Assembly: GCF_014207095.1 (NCBI RefSeq)
Contig: NZ_JACHBG010000002.1
Coordinates: 62,001 to 126,000 of the forward strand
Source: Martinezella lusitana
GTDB lineage: Bacteria > Pseudomonadota > Alphaproteobacteria > Rhizobiales > Rhizobiaceae
Direction of reading: 5' to 3'
DNA: 64,000 nt
Shown piece after piece: positions 18,258-26,522 of the stretch. The number at the start of each line of letters is the position of its first letter. Within the stretch, counting starts at the first letter, position 1. The notes beneath the pieces were generated by a model. It was not told where the DNA came from. It saw nothing but the letters and a program-made list of their open reading frames with translations, and did no database searches. The position numbers were made by a program, and so were the translations under genes.

Positions 18258-18413
18258 GCCCCTCATCCGCCCTGTCGGGCACCTTCTCCCCGTTTTGACG
18301 GGGGAGAAGGGGAAAGAGGCAACTTCAGCCCGCCCCTAACGCTTTGGTCGGAGGGGATGCAGAGGTCGTCCCCTCCGACCAAAGCGTTAGGGGAGAGGGT
18401 TAGGGTGAGGGGC
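18258..18413. repeat. rhizobial GC-rich intergenic repeat mosaic between xylB and xylA
   Basis: Made of two modules. The first (about 18258-18312) has CCCCTCATCCGC, CACCTTCTCCCC and a GGGGGAGAAGGGG arm, so it can fold back. The second (18333-18393) is a perfect 25-base inverted repeat, listed apart. Its right flank, 18390-18413, is identical in reverse complement to 26430-26453. Such elements are common between rhizobial genes. Read-through from xylB to xylA would carry these hairpins in the mRNA. Confidence 0.8.
18333..18393. repeat. perfect 25-base inverted repeat with 11-base loop
   Basis: Left arm 18333-18357 starts CCCCTAACGCTTTGG and ends GGAGGGGA; right arm 18369-18393 is its exact reverse complement; the spacer is TGCAGAGGTCG. 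In RNA this is a very stable stem in the leader of xylA, 75 bases before its ATG. It has no T run, so it is a processing or stability signal, or a palindromic repeat insertion, more likely than a terminator. Confidence 0.85.
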
Positions 18414-18467
18414 AGCGCCGCACCAAACGAACAACAATATGCGAATACCAACCCAAGGAGACAGAAC

Positions 18468-19778
18468 ATGAGCACCGGATTTTTTGGTGACATCAGCAAG
18501 GTAAAATACGAAGGCCCGGATAGCACCAATCCGCTGGCTTTCCGTTATTACAACAAGGACGAAGTCGTTGCCGGCAAGCGCATGGAAGACCATCTGCGTT
18601 TCGCCGTCGCCTACTGGCACACCTTCACCTGGCCGGGCGGCGACCCCTTTGGCGGCCAGACCTTCCTGCGCCCCTGGTTCAACGAGACGATGGAAGCCGC
18701 CAAGCTGAAGGCTGACGTCGCCTTCGAATTCTTCACTTTGCTCGGCACGCCCTACTACTGCTTCCACGATGCCGACGTGCGTCCGGAAGGCAAGAATTTT
18801 GCCGAGAACACCAAGAACCTCAACGAGATCGTCGACTACTTCGCCAAGAAGCAGGCAGAGACGGGTGTGAAGCTGCTGTGGGGCACGGCAAACCTTTTCT
18901 CCAACCGCCGCTTCATGTCGGGTGCTGCTACGAACCCTGATCCGGATGTCTTCGCCTTTTCGGCAGCGACCGTGAAGACCTGCCTGGACGCTACTCACAA
19001 GCTCGGCGGCGAAAACTATGTCCTCTGGGGCGGCCGTGAAGGCTATGAGACGCTGCTCAACACCGACCTGAAGCGCGAATTGGACCAGATGGGCCGTTTC
19101 CTTAATCTCGTCGTCGAGTACAAGCACAAGATCGGCTACAAGGGCACGATCCTGATCGAGCCGAAGCCGCAGGAGCCGACCAAGCACCAGTATGACTACG
19201 ATGTCGCCACGGTCTACGGCTTCCTGAAGAAGTATGGTCTCGAGAACGAAGTGAAGGTCAATATCGAGCAGGGCCATGCGATCCTCGCCGGCCATTCCTT
19301 CGAGCACGAGCTGGCGCTTGCCAACGCGCTCGGCATCTTCGGTTCGATCGATATGAACCGCAACGATTACCAGTCCGGCTGGGACACCGACCAGTTCCCG
19401 AACAACGTTCCGGAAATGACGCTGGCCTATTACCAGGTTCTGGCAGGCGGCGGTTTCAAGACCGGCGGTACGAACTTCGACGCCAAGCTGCGTCGTCAGT
19501 CGCTTGATGCGGAAGACTTGCTCATCGGCCATATCGGCGGCATGGATTGCTGTGCTCGCGGCCTGAAGGCTGCTGCCAAGATGATCGAGGACAAGGCGCT
19601 CTCCAAGCCGCTCGCCGACCGTTACGCCGGCTGGGATTCGGCCGAAGGCCAGAAGCTGCTGCGCGGTGAATATTCGCTCGACCAGATTGCCCAGTGGGTA
19701 GAAACCAAGGACGTCAACCCGCAGCCGAAGTCCGGCAAGCAGGAACTCCTGGAAAACATCGTCAATCGTTACGTTTGA
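18468..19778 (+). CDS. xylA: xylose isomerase
   Basis: Converts D-xylose to D-xylulose, the step before xylB. 436 residues, the normal length for the class II (E. coli-like) enzyme. Active-site features: [10 protein letters not shown] with the catalytic His and Asp, the metal-binding Glu and Lys in [33 protein letters not shown], and the Asp/His ligands in [23 protein letters not shown] 18468 follows AAGGAG. The open frame continues upstream but runs into the repeat mosaic and has no matching sequence. Its last ten bases overlap, on the opposite strand, the end of the VOC gene. Confidence 0.96.
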   Translation: MSTGFFGDISKVKYEGPDSTNPLAFRYYNKDEVVAGKRMEDHLRFAVAYWHTFTWPGGDPFGGQTFLRPWFNETMEAAKLKADVAFEFFTLLGTPYYCFHDADVRPEGKNFAENTKNLNEIVDYFAKKQAETGVKLLWGTANLFSNRRFMSGAATNPDPDVFAFSAATVKTCLDATHKLGGENYVLWGGREGYETLLNTDLKRELDQMGRFLNLVVEYKHKIGYKGTILIEPKPQEPTKHQYDYDVATVYGFLKKYGLENEVKVNIEQGHAILAGHSFEHELALANALGIFGSIDMNRNDYQSGWDTDQFPNNVPEMTLAYYQVLAGGGFKTGGTNFDAKLRRQSLDAEDLLIGHIGGMDCCARGLKAAAKMIEDKALSKPLADRYAGWDSAEGQKLLRGEYSLDQIAQWVETKDVNPQPKSGKQELLENIVNRYV

Positions 19779-20173
19779 TCGACAGGTTCGGGAGGCAGTG
19801 GTTCACTGCCTCCCGACTCCGGTCTGAAGGCGCGGCTGGAAATGGATATGGAATTTTCAGCGGGGTCTTTGGCATTGGCGAAGACATAGCCATCGGCCTG
19901 GTGGATGGGACCGAATTCGAGCCCTTCCTCTGCGCATCTCGCGCGAAAAGCTTCGACGTGCTCGACGTCAAACACGAGTTTTACCAGTGACTGGCCCATT
20001 TTCTGTGCTTTGGCTGCGGGATGGATCATCAGATTGGCGCCGCCATCCGGGGCGAGCAACTCGACAATCCGATCGCCTGCCTGCCGATGCGACTTGAACC
20101 CGAAATGCTTCTCGTAGAAGCTGATCGTCGCCTCGACATCGCGGACATAGAGGATCAGCCTGCCGAGCGGCAT
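19769..20173 (-). CDS. VOC-superfamily (glyoxalase-like) protein
   Basis: 134 residues with one vicinal-oxygen-chelate fold ([26 protein letters not shown], then the second beta-alpha-beta unit at [29 protein letters not shown] and [19 protein letters not shown]). These proteins bind a divalent metal and act as lyases, dioxygenases or antibiotic-binding proteins; a precise role is not visible. It starts 12 bases after the LacI gene on the same strand, so the two may be co-transcribed. The 3' end overlaps the end of xylA and contains a perfect hairpin. Confidence 0.82.
   Translation of the reverse strand: MPLGRLILYVRDVEATISFYEKHFGFKSHRQAGDRIVELLAPDGGANLMIHPAAKAQKMGQSLVKLVFDVEHVEAFRARCAEEGLEFGPIHQADGYVFANAKDPAENSISISSRAFRPESGGSEPLPPEPVDQT
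19789..19815. terminator. hairpin at the convergent xylA/VOC ends
   Basis: CGGGAGGCAGTG, loop GTT, and CACTGCCTCCCG make a perfect 12-pair stem ten bases after the xylA stop. There is no T run on either strand. It lies inside the last codons of the VOC gene, so one sequence serves coding and, probably, mRNA 3'-end formation for xylA. Confidence 0.6.
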
Positions 20174-20185
20174 CGTAACACCTTC

Positions 20186-21211
20186 CTATCGCCGCGCGCG
20201 CGACGGTGCAGAAACCGAGTTTCGCACCACGAGGTCCGGTCGCAGCAGGATCTCCGTTTCGGGCGGCTCGCCATCCGAAAGGAGCTCCAGCAGCAGCGCC
20301 ATGGCGTGCTTGCCGATGGCGGTGCGCGGCTGGCGGATCGTCGTCAGCGAAGGCGTCATGAAGACGGCTTGCGGCACGTCGTCGAAACCGGTCACCGAAA
20401 AATCCTCGGGAATGTCATAGCCGCGTGTTTTCAGGCCAATCATCACGCCGATCGCGGTCTGATCGTTGACGCACATGAAGGCCGTTGGCAGCGTGTCACG
20501 CATGAAGAGCTGCTCGACGGCGAGTCGTCCGCTTTCGATGGTGCCGTCACCCTCCAGGATGATCCGGAGATGGGTGCCAATGCCGGCGGCATCGAGCCCG
20601 GCTTCATAGCCCATGCGCCGACGGCTATAGGCGAGGCGGGTGCGGGAATCGCCGATGAAAGCAATCTTGCGGTGGCCTTCAGCGATCAGTAGGTCGACGG
20701 CCTTACGCGCGCCGGCAATATCGTCGACGCCGACATAGGGAATGCCGCCGTTGAAGACTGGCTCGAAAACGCCGACGCTCGGCGGCAGTCTTGCCGTCAT
20801 CGTTTGATGGCCGAAAGGCAGGATGCCGGTGAAAAGGATCAGCCCCGCCGCCTGGTTGGAATTGAGGAATTTCAGATATTCCAGCCCGCGCTGCGCATCG
20901 TTCTGCGTATGGCCGATGAGGATGCCGTAGCCATGCGAACGCGCCTCGTTCTCCAGGCCGATCAGGATGTTGGAGAAATTGGGGTCGCCGATGTCGGGGG
21001 CAACGACGAGAATCATATTGGAGCGGCCGAGCCTGAGGCTGCGCGCCATGGCATTGGTCGTATAACCGGTGACGGCAATGGCCTGGTTGACCTTCAGCCG
21101 CGTGGAATTGGCGACTTTTTCCGGCGTATGGATAGCCCGCGAAACCGTTGCGATCGAAACATTGGCAATGCGGGCGACGTCTTCGATAGTTGCGGGCGTT
21201 GAATTCGACAC
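20186..21211 (-). CDS. LacI-family regulator of the divergent sugar ABC operon
   Basis: 341 residues from a GTG start. N-terminal helix-turn-helix ATIEDVARIANVSIATVSRAIHT, hinge AMARSLRLGRS, then the sugar-binding periplasmic-type domain (ILVVAPDIGDPNFSNILIGLE, GYDIPEDFSVTGFDDVPQAVFMTPSLTTIRQP). A canonical LacI repressor whose operators can be read in the sequence: the twin TGTAAACCTTTACA/TGTAAAGGTTTACA site between it and the transporter, and a related site before the isomerase gene. The inducer is probably the transported sugar. The VOC gene follows after 12 bases. Confidence 0.92.
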   Translation of the reverse strand: MSNSTPATIEDVARIANVSIATVSRAIHTPEKVANSTRLKVNQAIAVTGYTTNAMARSLRLGRSNMILVVAPDIGDPNFSNILIGLENEARSHGYGILIGHTQNDAQRGLEYLKFLNSNQAAGLILFTGILPFGHQTMTARLPPSVGVFEPVFNGGIPYVGVDDIAGARKAVDLLIAEGHRKIAFIGDSRTRLAYSRRRMGYEAGLDAAGIGTHLRIILEGDGTIESGRLAVEQLFMRDTLPTAFMCVNDQTAIGVMIGLKTRGYDIPEDFSVTGFDDVPQAVFMTPSLTTIRQPRTAIGKHAMALLLELLSDGEPPETEILLRPDLVVRNSVSAPSRARR

Positions 21212-21305
21212 TGCGCTCTGCCTTGGGGTCTCGTCTCGGGCTGGAGACTACACAGACTTACGTGGAGGTCAAAGGTAACCGCGAAAATTTGTACGATATC
21301 CAATG

Positions 21306-21342
21306 ATGTAAACCTTTACACGATCTATGTAAAGGTTTACAT
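21306..21342. promoter_or_regulatory. twin LacI operators, sugar ABC operon
   Basis: TGTAAACCTTTACA (21307-21320) and TGTAAAGGTTTACA (21328-21341) are reverse complements. With the flanking A and T the whole is a perfect palindrome of two 15-base arms around seven bases. Their centres are 21 bases apart, two helical turns, so two dimers can bind on one face. They lie between the divergent LacI and transporter genes. Confidence 0.9.
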
Positions 21343-21378
21343 ACCATGGAAAGCGGGTGGGACCGCAGGGAGGGTTCA

Positions 21379-22902
21379 ATGAATTCGGAAGCCGTCGACG
21401 GTACGGTCGTGCTGTCTGCGAGAGGGATTTCCAAGGCCTTCAGTGGCGTGCAGGTGCTGTTCAGCGTCAACTTCGATCTGCGAGCCGGCGAAATTCATGC
21501 GCTCATGGGTGAAAACGGTGCCGGCAAGTCGACGCTCGTCAAGGTTCTCTCCGGTTTCGAGCAGCCGACATCTGGCGAAATCCTCCTTGATGGTAAGCCG
21601 GTGAAGCTGCCGCCTAACGGTGCTGCCGAAGCGCTCGGCATCGTCATCATCCACCAGGAGTTCAATCTTGCGGAACATCTGACCGTCACCGAGAGCCTGT
21701 TTCTCGGTCGCGAAGTCACGCGCTTCGGCGTGCTCGATCGTAAGCATATGCGTGCGGAGACGCGGCGCGTGCTCGATCTTCTCGGCTCGCATGTCGATGA
21801 GAACGCCATGATCAGTTCGCTCTCCATCGCCGACAAGCAGATGGTGGAGATCGCCAAGGCCATCAGTCGCGATGCGCGGATCGTCTTCATGGACGAGCCG
21901 ACAGCCGTTCTGTCGCGCGAGGAGACCAATTTCCTGTTCAAGCAGGTGCGCAAGCTGCGTGATCAGGGAACGAGCTTCGTTTTCGTTTCCCACAAGCTCG
22001 ATGAAGTCATGGAACTGACGGATCGCGTTACGGTGCTGCGCGACGGCCAATGGGTGAAGACATCGCCGACTTCGCTGCTCGACGGCGAATCAATTGCCCA
22101 GTTGATGGTCGGGCGCGAACTTTCCAGCCTCTATCCGGCGAAGAACGAGCCCGATGTCGACGAGAAGGTCGTGCTCAGCGTCAACTCGCTTTCGACAGGC
22201 TATGTCCGCGACGCGAGTTTCGAGTTGCGCAAGGGCGAGATACTGGGCTTTTCCGGCATGATCGGCTCGGGTCGCACCGAGTTGATGGAGGCGATCGTCG
22301 GCCTGCGCTCGCGCGCATCCGGCGAGGTCGTCGCCAATGGCCAGACGGTGCCGTCACATGATGTGCACGCCGCCATCGATGCCGGTCTCGCCTATATGAC
22401 CAAGGACCGGAAATCCAAGGGGCTGCTGCTGAATTCGGGCATGGCAGTCAATCTCACCCTCCAGTCGCTCGATCGGCATGGCAAGTTCGGTTATCTGAGC
22501 GCCTCCAGCGAGGCGAATGCGCTGACACGCGCCCGCCGCCGCTTCGATATCCGCGTTCGCGACGGAAATATCGTCGCCGGCCGTATGTCCGGCGGCAATC
22601 AGCAGAAGCTGCTTTTGGCGAAAGTCATGGAGACCGAGCCGCAGATCATCATCATCGACGAGCCGACGCGCGGCATCGATGTCGGTACGAAGCAGCAGAT
22701 CTATCATTTCATTTCGGCATTGGCGCGCGACGGTCATTCGATCATCGTCGTCTCCTCGGAAATGCCGGAGGTCATCGGATTGTGCACGCGGATCGCCGTC
22801 ATGCGCGAAGGCCGCATCGTCGGGATGCTTGAGGGCGACGAGATCTCCGAGCAGGAAATCATGCGTTATGCGGCGGGCCTGAAGAAGAAGACCGCCGCCT
22901 GA
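21379..22902 (+). CDS. sugar ABC transporter ATPase (RbsA/MglA-like, two NBDs)
   Basis: ATPase of a CUT2-class sugar importer, 507 residues with two nucleotide-binding domains. First domain: Walker A GENGAGKSTL, Walker B VFMDEPTAV. Second domain (about 260-500): no classic P-loop lysine motif (GSGRTELM), signature SGGNQQKLLLAK and Walker B IIIDEPTRGIDVGTK, the usual CUT2 pattern with a degenerate second site. I prefer ATG 21379, preceded by GGGAGGG, over ATG 21346, which directly follows the operators and has no ribosome binding site. First gene of an ATPase-permease-binding protein operon under the divergent LacI repressor. Confidence 0.92.
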   Translation: MNSEAVDGTVVLSARGISKAFSGVQVLFSVNFDLRAGEIHALMGENGAGKSTLVKVLSGFEQPTSGEILLDGKPVKLPPNGAAEALGIVIIHQEFNLAEHLTVTESLFLGREVTRFGVLDRKHMRAETRRVLDLLGSHVDENAMISSLSIADKQMVEIAKAISRDARIVFMDEPTAVLSREETNFLFKQVRKLRDQGTSFVFVSHKLDEVMELTDRVTVLRDGQWVKTSPTSLLDGESIAQLMVGRELSSLYPAKNEPDVDEKVVLSVNSLSTGYVRDASFELRKGEILGFSGMIGSGRTELMEAIVGLRSRASGEVVANGQTVPSHDVHAAIDAGLAYMTKDRKSKGLLLNSGMAVNLTLQSLDRHGKFGYLSASSEANALTRARRRFDIRVRDGNIVAGRMSGGNQQKLLLAKVMETEPQIIIIDEPTRGIDVGTKQQIYHFISALARDGHSIIVVSSEMPEVIGLCTRIAVMREGRIVGMLEGDEISEQEIMRYAAGLKKKTAA

Positions 22903-22963
22903 ACGGGCGGTGCAGGGCAGGGCGAATTCCCAGCAGTCATGGGACGGGAGGTTGGTTTTGGTT

Positions 22964-23977
22964 ATGAGCGTGGGCGAAGACAGCAGCGGCAAGACAGGTC
23001 GGCGGGGGCGCTCCTGGCGGGATGTCGATTTGAGGGCCGTTGCGCCGTTTGCAGCGCTGGTGCTGCTTCTGATCGTGGGCGCATTGGTCAATCCGAACTT
23101 CATCGGCATCACGAATCTTGCCAACGTCGCGACCAGAAGCGCCTTCATCGCCATCATCGCGGTAGGGGCGACTTTCGTCATTTCGGCGGGTGATCTCGAT
23201 CTCTCCGTGGGGTCGATGGTGGCCTTCGTGGCGAGCCTGATGATCCTGCTGATGAATTCCGGTGTCATCGCCGATCCGACGCTGATGCTGGCAGCGGCCA
23301 TGGTGTTCGGTATCGTCGCCGGTGCGCTGTGCGGCCTTGCCAACGGCCTGATTACCACCGTGGGCAAGATCGAGCCTTTCATCGCGACGCTCGGCACCAT
23401 GGGTGTCTATCGCGGGTTGACGACCTGGCTGTCGCAGGGCGGCGCGATTACCCTGCGTTCGCCAGAGCTGCAGTCGCTCTATCGCCCGGCCTATTTCGGC
23501 TCCATCCTCGGAGTGCCGGTTCCGATCGTGGTGATCCTTGCGGTCACCGGCGTTGCCGCCTTCATTCTCTATCGCACCCGCTATGGACGGCATGTCGTCG
23601 CCGTCGGCTCGAACAGCGATGTCGCGCGCTATTCCGGCATCGCGGTCAACCGCGTGCGCACCATCGCCTTCGTCATTCAGGGGCTGTGTGTTGCAATCGC
23701 CGTGCTTCTCTACGTGCCGCGGCTCGGCTCGACTTCGGCCACGACCGGCATTCTCTGGGAACTGCAGGCGATCACTGCCGTCGTCGTCGGCGGCACGGCG
23801 CTGAAGGGCGGCGCGGGCAGGGTATGGGGTACGATCTGCGGTGCCTTCATCCTCGAGCTGGTCGGCAACATCATGCTGCTGTCCAATTTCATCAGCGAAT
23901 ATCTGATTGGCGCCATCCAGGGGGCGATCATCATCATTGCCATGCTCGTCCAGCGTTCGCTGGTGCGCAAATCGTGA
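22964..23977 (+). CDS. sugar ABC transporter permease (RbsC-like)
   Basis: CUT2-class inner-membrane permease, 337 residues from ATG 22964, with about ten hydrophobic helices. Family features: RSAFIAIIAVGATFVISAGDLDLSVGSM near the first third and GGTALKGGAGRVWGTICGAF near the last third. The best ribosome binding site, GGGAGG, is 12 bases from this ATG and 6 from an in-frame TTG at 22958, so the true start may be two codons earlier. It follows the ATPase gene by 61 bases. Confidence 0.9.
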   Translation: MSVGEDSSGKTGRRGRSWRDVDLRAVAPFAALVLLLIVGALVNPNFIGITNLANVATRSAFIAIIAVGATFVISAGDLDLSVGSMVAFVASLMILLMNSGVIADPTLMLAAAMVFGIVAGALCGLANGLITTVGKIEPFIATLGTMGVYRGLTTWLSQGGAITLRSPELQSLYRPAYFGSILGVPVPIVVILAVTGVAAFILYRTRYGRHVVAVGSNSDVARYSGIAVNRVRTIAFVIQGLCVAIAVLLYVPRLGSTSATTGILWELQAITAVVVGGTALKGGAGRVWGTICGAFILELVGNIMLLSNFISEYLIGAIQGAIIIIAMLVQRSLVRKS

Positions 23978-24040
23978 ATAACCGGGTCAGGGGGCGCCCG
24001 GTCATCAGGACAAGGCCCTGTTTCAATGTGGGAGGATAAA

Positions 24041-24988
24041 ATGCGCAAAAGACTATTGGGCGTTGCCGTCGTGCTCGCGGCGCTCGCCGGCACGGTACAT
24101 GCGGAAGACAAGAAGGTGACGATCGGCGTTTCCATTCCGGCCGCCGACCATGGCTGGACTTCGGGCGTGGTGTTCCATGCCGAGCGTGTCGCCAAGCAGC
24201 TGATGGCCCAGCATCCCGGCCTGAAAGTCATCGTCAAGACTTCGCCCGACGCTGCAAGCCAGGCCAACGCGGTACAGGATCTCGAGACCCAGGGCATCGA
24301 CGCTCTCGTGATCCTGCCGTCGGATCCGGATCCGCTCGTCAATGCCATCAAGGAAGTCAAGGACAAGGGCAAGTTCGTCGCGCTCGTCGACCGTGCGCCG
24401 AGCAGCAACGACAATTCCGTTCGTGACCTCTACGTCGCCGGCAACAATCCGGCGCTTGGCCAGACAGCAGGCGAATACATCAAGAAGAATACCCCCGACG
24501 CGCAGGTCGTTGTCATCCGTGGCTTGCCGATTCCGATCGACCAGCAGCGCCAGGACGGCTTCGACAAGGGTATCGCCGGCTCGAACGTCAAGGTTCTCGA
24601 CCGCCAGTACGGCAACTGGAACCGCGACGACGCCTTCAAGGTCATGCAGGACTACCTGACCAAGTTCCCGAAGATCGACGTCGTCTGGTGCCAGGATGAC
24701 GATATGGCCGTCGGCGTGCTGCAGGCGATCGATCAGGCCAAGCGCACCGATATCAAGTATGTCGTCGCCGGCGCCGGTTCGAAGGACATGATCAAGAAGG
24801 TCATGGACGGCGACAAGCTGATCCCGGTCGACGTGCTCTATCCGCCGGCAATGGTCGGCACTGCCATGGAACTGACCGCTGCCAACTTCTACAATCAGGT
24901 TCCGGTTCGCGGCAATTACATCCTTGATGCGACGCTCGTCACCAAGGCCAACGCCAAGGACTTCTACTTCGCCGATTCACCGTTCTGA
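24041..24988 (+). CDS. sugar ABC transporter substrate-binding protein
   Basis: 315-residue periplasmic type I (ribose-binding fold) binding protein. ATG 24041 follows GGGAGG and begins a signal peptide (MRKRLLGVAVVLAALAGTVHA, cleavage before EDKK). Ligand-region motifs: IGVSIPAADHGWTSGVVFHAE, DGFDKGIAGSNVKVLDRQYG, WCQDDDMAVGVLQAID. The binding-site aspartates and aromatic residues suggest a monosaccharide or cyclitol, but the exact sugar cannot be read. Last transporter gene of the operon, followed by a strong terminator. Confidence 0.9.
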   Translation: MRKRLLGVAVVLAALAGTVHAEDKKVTIGVSIPAADHGWTSGVVFHAERVAKQLMAQHPGLKVIVKTSPDAASQANAVQDLETQGIDALVILPSDPDPLVNAIKEVKDKGKFVALVDRAPSSNDNSVRDLYVAGNNPALGQTAGEYIKKNTPDAQVVVIRGLPIPIDQQRQDGFDKGIAGSNVKVLDRQYGNWNRDDAFKVMQDYLTKFPKIDVVWCQDDDMAVGVLQAIDQAKRTDIKYVVAGAGSKDMIKKVMDGDKLIPVDVLYPPAMVGTAMELTAANFYNQVPVRGNYILDATLVTKANAKDFYFADSPF

Positions 24989-25007
24989 TCTTTGATTTGA
25001 ACAGTTG

Positions 25008-25035
25008 CGCCCGCCGGTTCCGGCGGGCGTTTTTT
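25008..25035 (+). terminator. intrinsic terminator after the sugar ABC operon
   Basis: CGCCCGCCGG, loop TTC (partly paired) and CCGGCGGGCG form a strong GC stem followed by six T residues, 20 bases after the binding-protein stop. Confidence 0.92.
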
Positions 25036-25208
25036 ATGGGTATGCCGCCTTGTTTCGCAGCGGGCGAGAATTTTTGCGGCACGTACCTCTTGCCGCCGGC
25101 GGCAGGCCATGATTAGGTCATGAGGCATTCGACTTTCATCCTGACGACCCTATTGTTTTTGGAGGTTACGGTTTCCCGGCTGCCTCGAACATGGGTCCGA
25201 ATGGCGTC

Positions 25209-25221
25209 GGAAACGTTTACA
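25209..25221. promoter_or_regulatory. LacI operator candidate before the isomerase gene
   Basis: GGAAACGTTTACA matches the TGTAAAC-type site of the LacI repressor at 20186 (TGTAAACGTTTCC on the other strand). It lies 26 bases upstream of the isomerase ATG and after the terminator, so the isomerase-dehydrogenase pair probably has its own promoter under the same repressor. Confidence 0.65.
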
Positions 25222-25246
25222 GAACGCGACTAGGGAGGAATTACAC

Positions 25247-26299
25247 ATGAAGACGATCAAGGGCCCGGGCCTGTTTCTCGGACAATTCGCAGGCGATACC
25301 GCGCCATTCAATTCGTGGGATTCGATCACGAAATGGGCTGCCGATGCCGGCTATGTCGGCGTGCAGGTTCCGACCTGGGCAAGCCAGCTCATCGACCTGA
25401 AGAAGGCAGCTTCCTCCAAGGATTATTGCGACGAGTTCGCCGGCATTGCCCGCTCGAATGGTGTCGAGGTAACGGAGCTTTCGACCCATCTGCAGGGCCA
25501 GCTCGTCGCGGTTCATCCCGCTTATGACGAAGCTTTCGATGGCTTTGCAGCTCCGGAAGTGCGCGGGAATCCGAAGGCGCGCCAGGAATGGGCCGTCGAA
25601 CAGGTGAAGATGGCGCTGACGGCTTCAAAACATCTCGGCATCAAGGCGCATGCGACCTTCTCGGGCGCGCTCGCTTGGCCCTTCATCTATCCCTGGCCGC
25701 AGCGCCCGGCCGGTCTTGTGGAAACCGCTTTTGAAGAGCTTGCCCGCCGCTGGACGCCGATCCTCAACCATGCCGACGAAAATGGCGTGGATGTCTGCTA
25801 CGAGATCCATCCCGGCGAAGACCTGCATGACGGTATCACCTTCGAGATGTTCCTGGAGCGCGTGAAGAACCACCCGCGCGCCAACATGCTTTACGATCCC
25901 TCGCACTACGTCCTGCAGTGCCTCGATTATCTCGACAACATCGACATCTACAAAGATCGCATCAAGATGTTCCACGTCAAGGATGCGGAGTTCAATCCGA
26001 CTGGGCGTCAGGGCGTCTATGGCGGCTATCAGGGCTGGGTCGAGCGTGCCGGTCGCTTCCGTTCTCTCGGCGACGGCCAGGTGGATTTCGGTGCCGTCTT
26101 CTCGAAGATGACTGCGAACAACTTTGACGGCTGGGCCGTGGTCGAATGGGAATGCGCACTGAAGCATCCCGAAGACGGCGCGCGTGAAGGCGCCGAATTC
26201 GTCAAGGCACATATCATCCGCGTTACGGAAAAGGCCTTCGATGATTTCGCTGGCAGCGGCACAGACCAGGCGGCAAACAGGCGCATGCTGGGGATCTGA
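25247..26299 (+). CDS. sugar phosphate isomerase/epimerase (TIM barrel, AP-endonuclease-2 family)
   Basis: 350 residues. A xylose-isomerase-like TIM barrel with the family's metal ligands: Glu in CYEIHPGEDLHDG, Asp and His in LYDPSHYVLQ, His and Asp in FHVKDAEF, and Glu in VVEWECA. Such enzymes isomerise or epimerise sugars, keto-sugars or inositols, or open 3-keto-glycosides. GGGAGG precedes the ATG. It is followed by a Gfo/Idh/MocA dehydrogenase, a pairing common in oxidative sugar or inositol catabolism, and preceded by the LacI site. The substrate is unknown; xylose is unlikely, since xylA is separate. Confidence 0.85.
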   Translation: MKTIKGPGLFLGQFAGDTAPFNSWDSITKWAADAGYVGVQVPTWASQLIDLKKAASSKDYCDEFAGIARSNGVEVTELSTHLQGQLVAVHPAYDEAFDGFAAPEVRGNPKARQEWAVEQVKMALTASKHLGIKAHATFSGALAWPFIYPWPQRPAGLVETAFEELARRWTPILNHADENGVDVCYEIHPGEDLHDGITFEMFLERVKNHPRANMLYDPSHYVLQCLDYLDNIDIYKDRIKMFHVKDAEFNPTGRQGVYGGYQGWVERAGRFRSLGDGQVDFGAVFSKMTANNFDGWAVVEWECALKHPEDGAREGAEFVKAHIIRVTEKAFDDFAGSGTDQAANRRMLGI

Positions 26300-26304
26300 T
26301 CAAA

Positions 26305-26475
26305 CCCCTTCGCCCCGCAAGGCGGGGAGAAGGTGGACTCGAACGGTTGAGCGGAGCGAAGCCGAGAGAGGACGGATGAGGGGTCTTCTCGATATTCATC
26401 GCGGCGGCAGAGCTTGCCAGACCTGCGATGCCCCTCACCCTAACCCTCTCCCCGCAGGCGGGGAGAGGGGATGAT
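26305..26475. repeat. rhizobial GC-rich intergenic repeat mosaic before the oxidoreductase gene
   Basis: Two modules. 26305-26383 has CCCCGC-AA-GGCGGGG with GGGGAGAAGGTG and ends in CGGATGAGGGG, the reverse-orientation counterpart of 18258-18312. 26430-26475 begins with a 24-base string identical in reverse complement to 18390-18413 and ends in CCTCTCCCCGC-AGGC-GGGGAGAGG, a hairpin. Both occupy the isomerase-dehydrogenase gap. Confidence 0.8.
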
Positions 26476-26522
26476 TGCGGTAAGCGATCGCGTTCAAACA
26501 ATTCAATTCTCAGGAGGACAGA

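Noticed and set aside
18387..19532. 381-codon reverse frame opposite xylA
   Set aside because: Antisense to the well-conserved xylose isomerase; no independent support.
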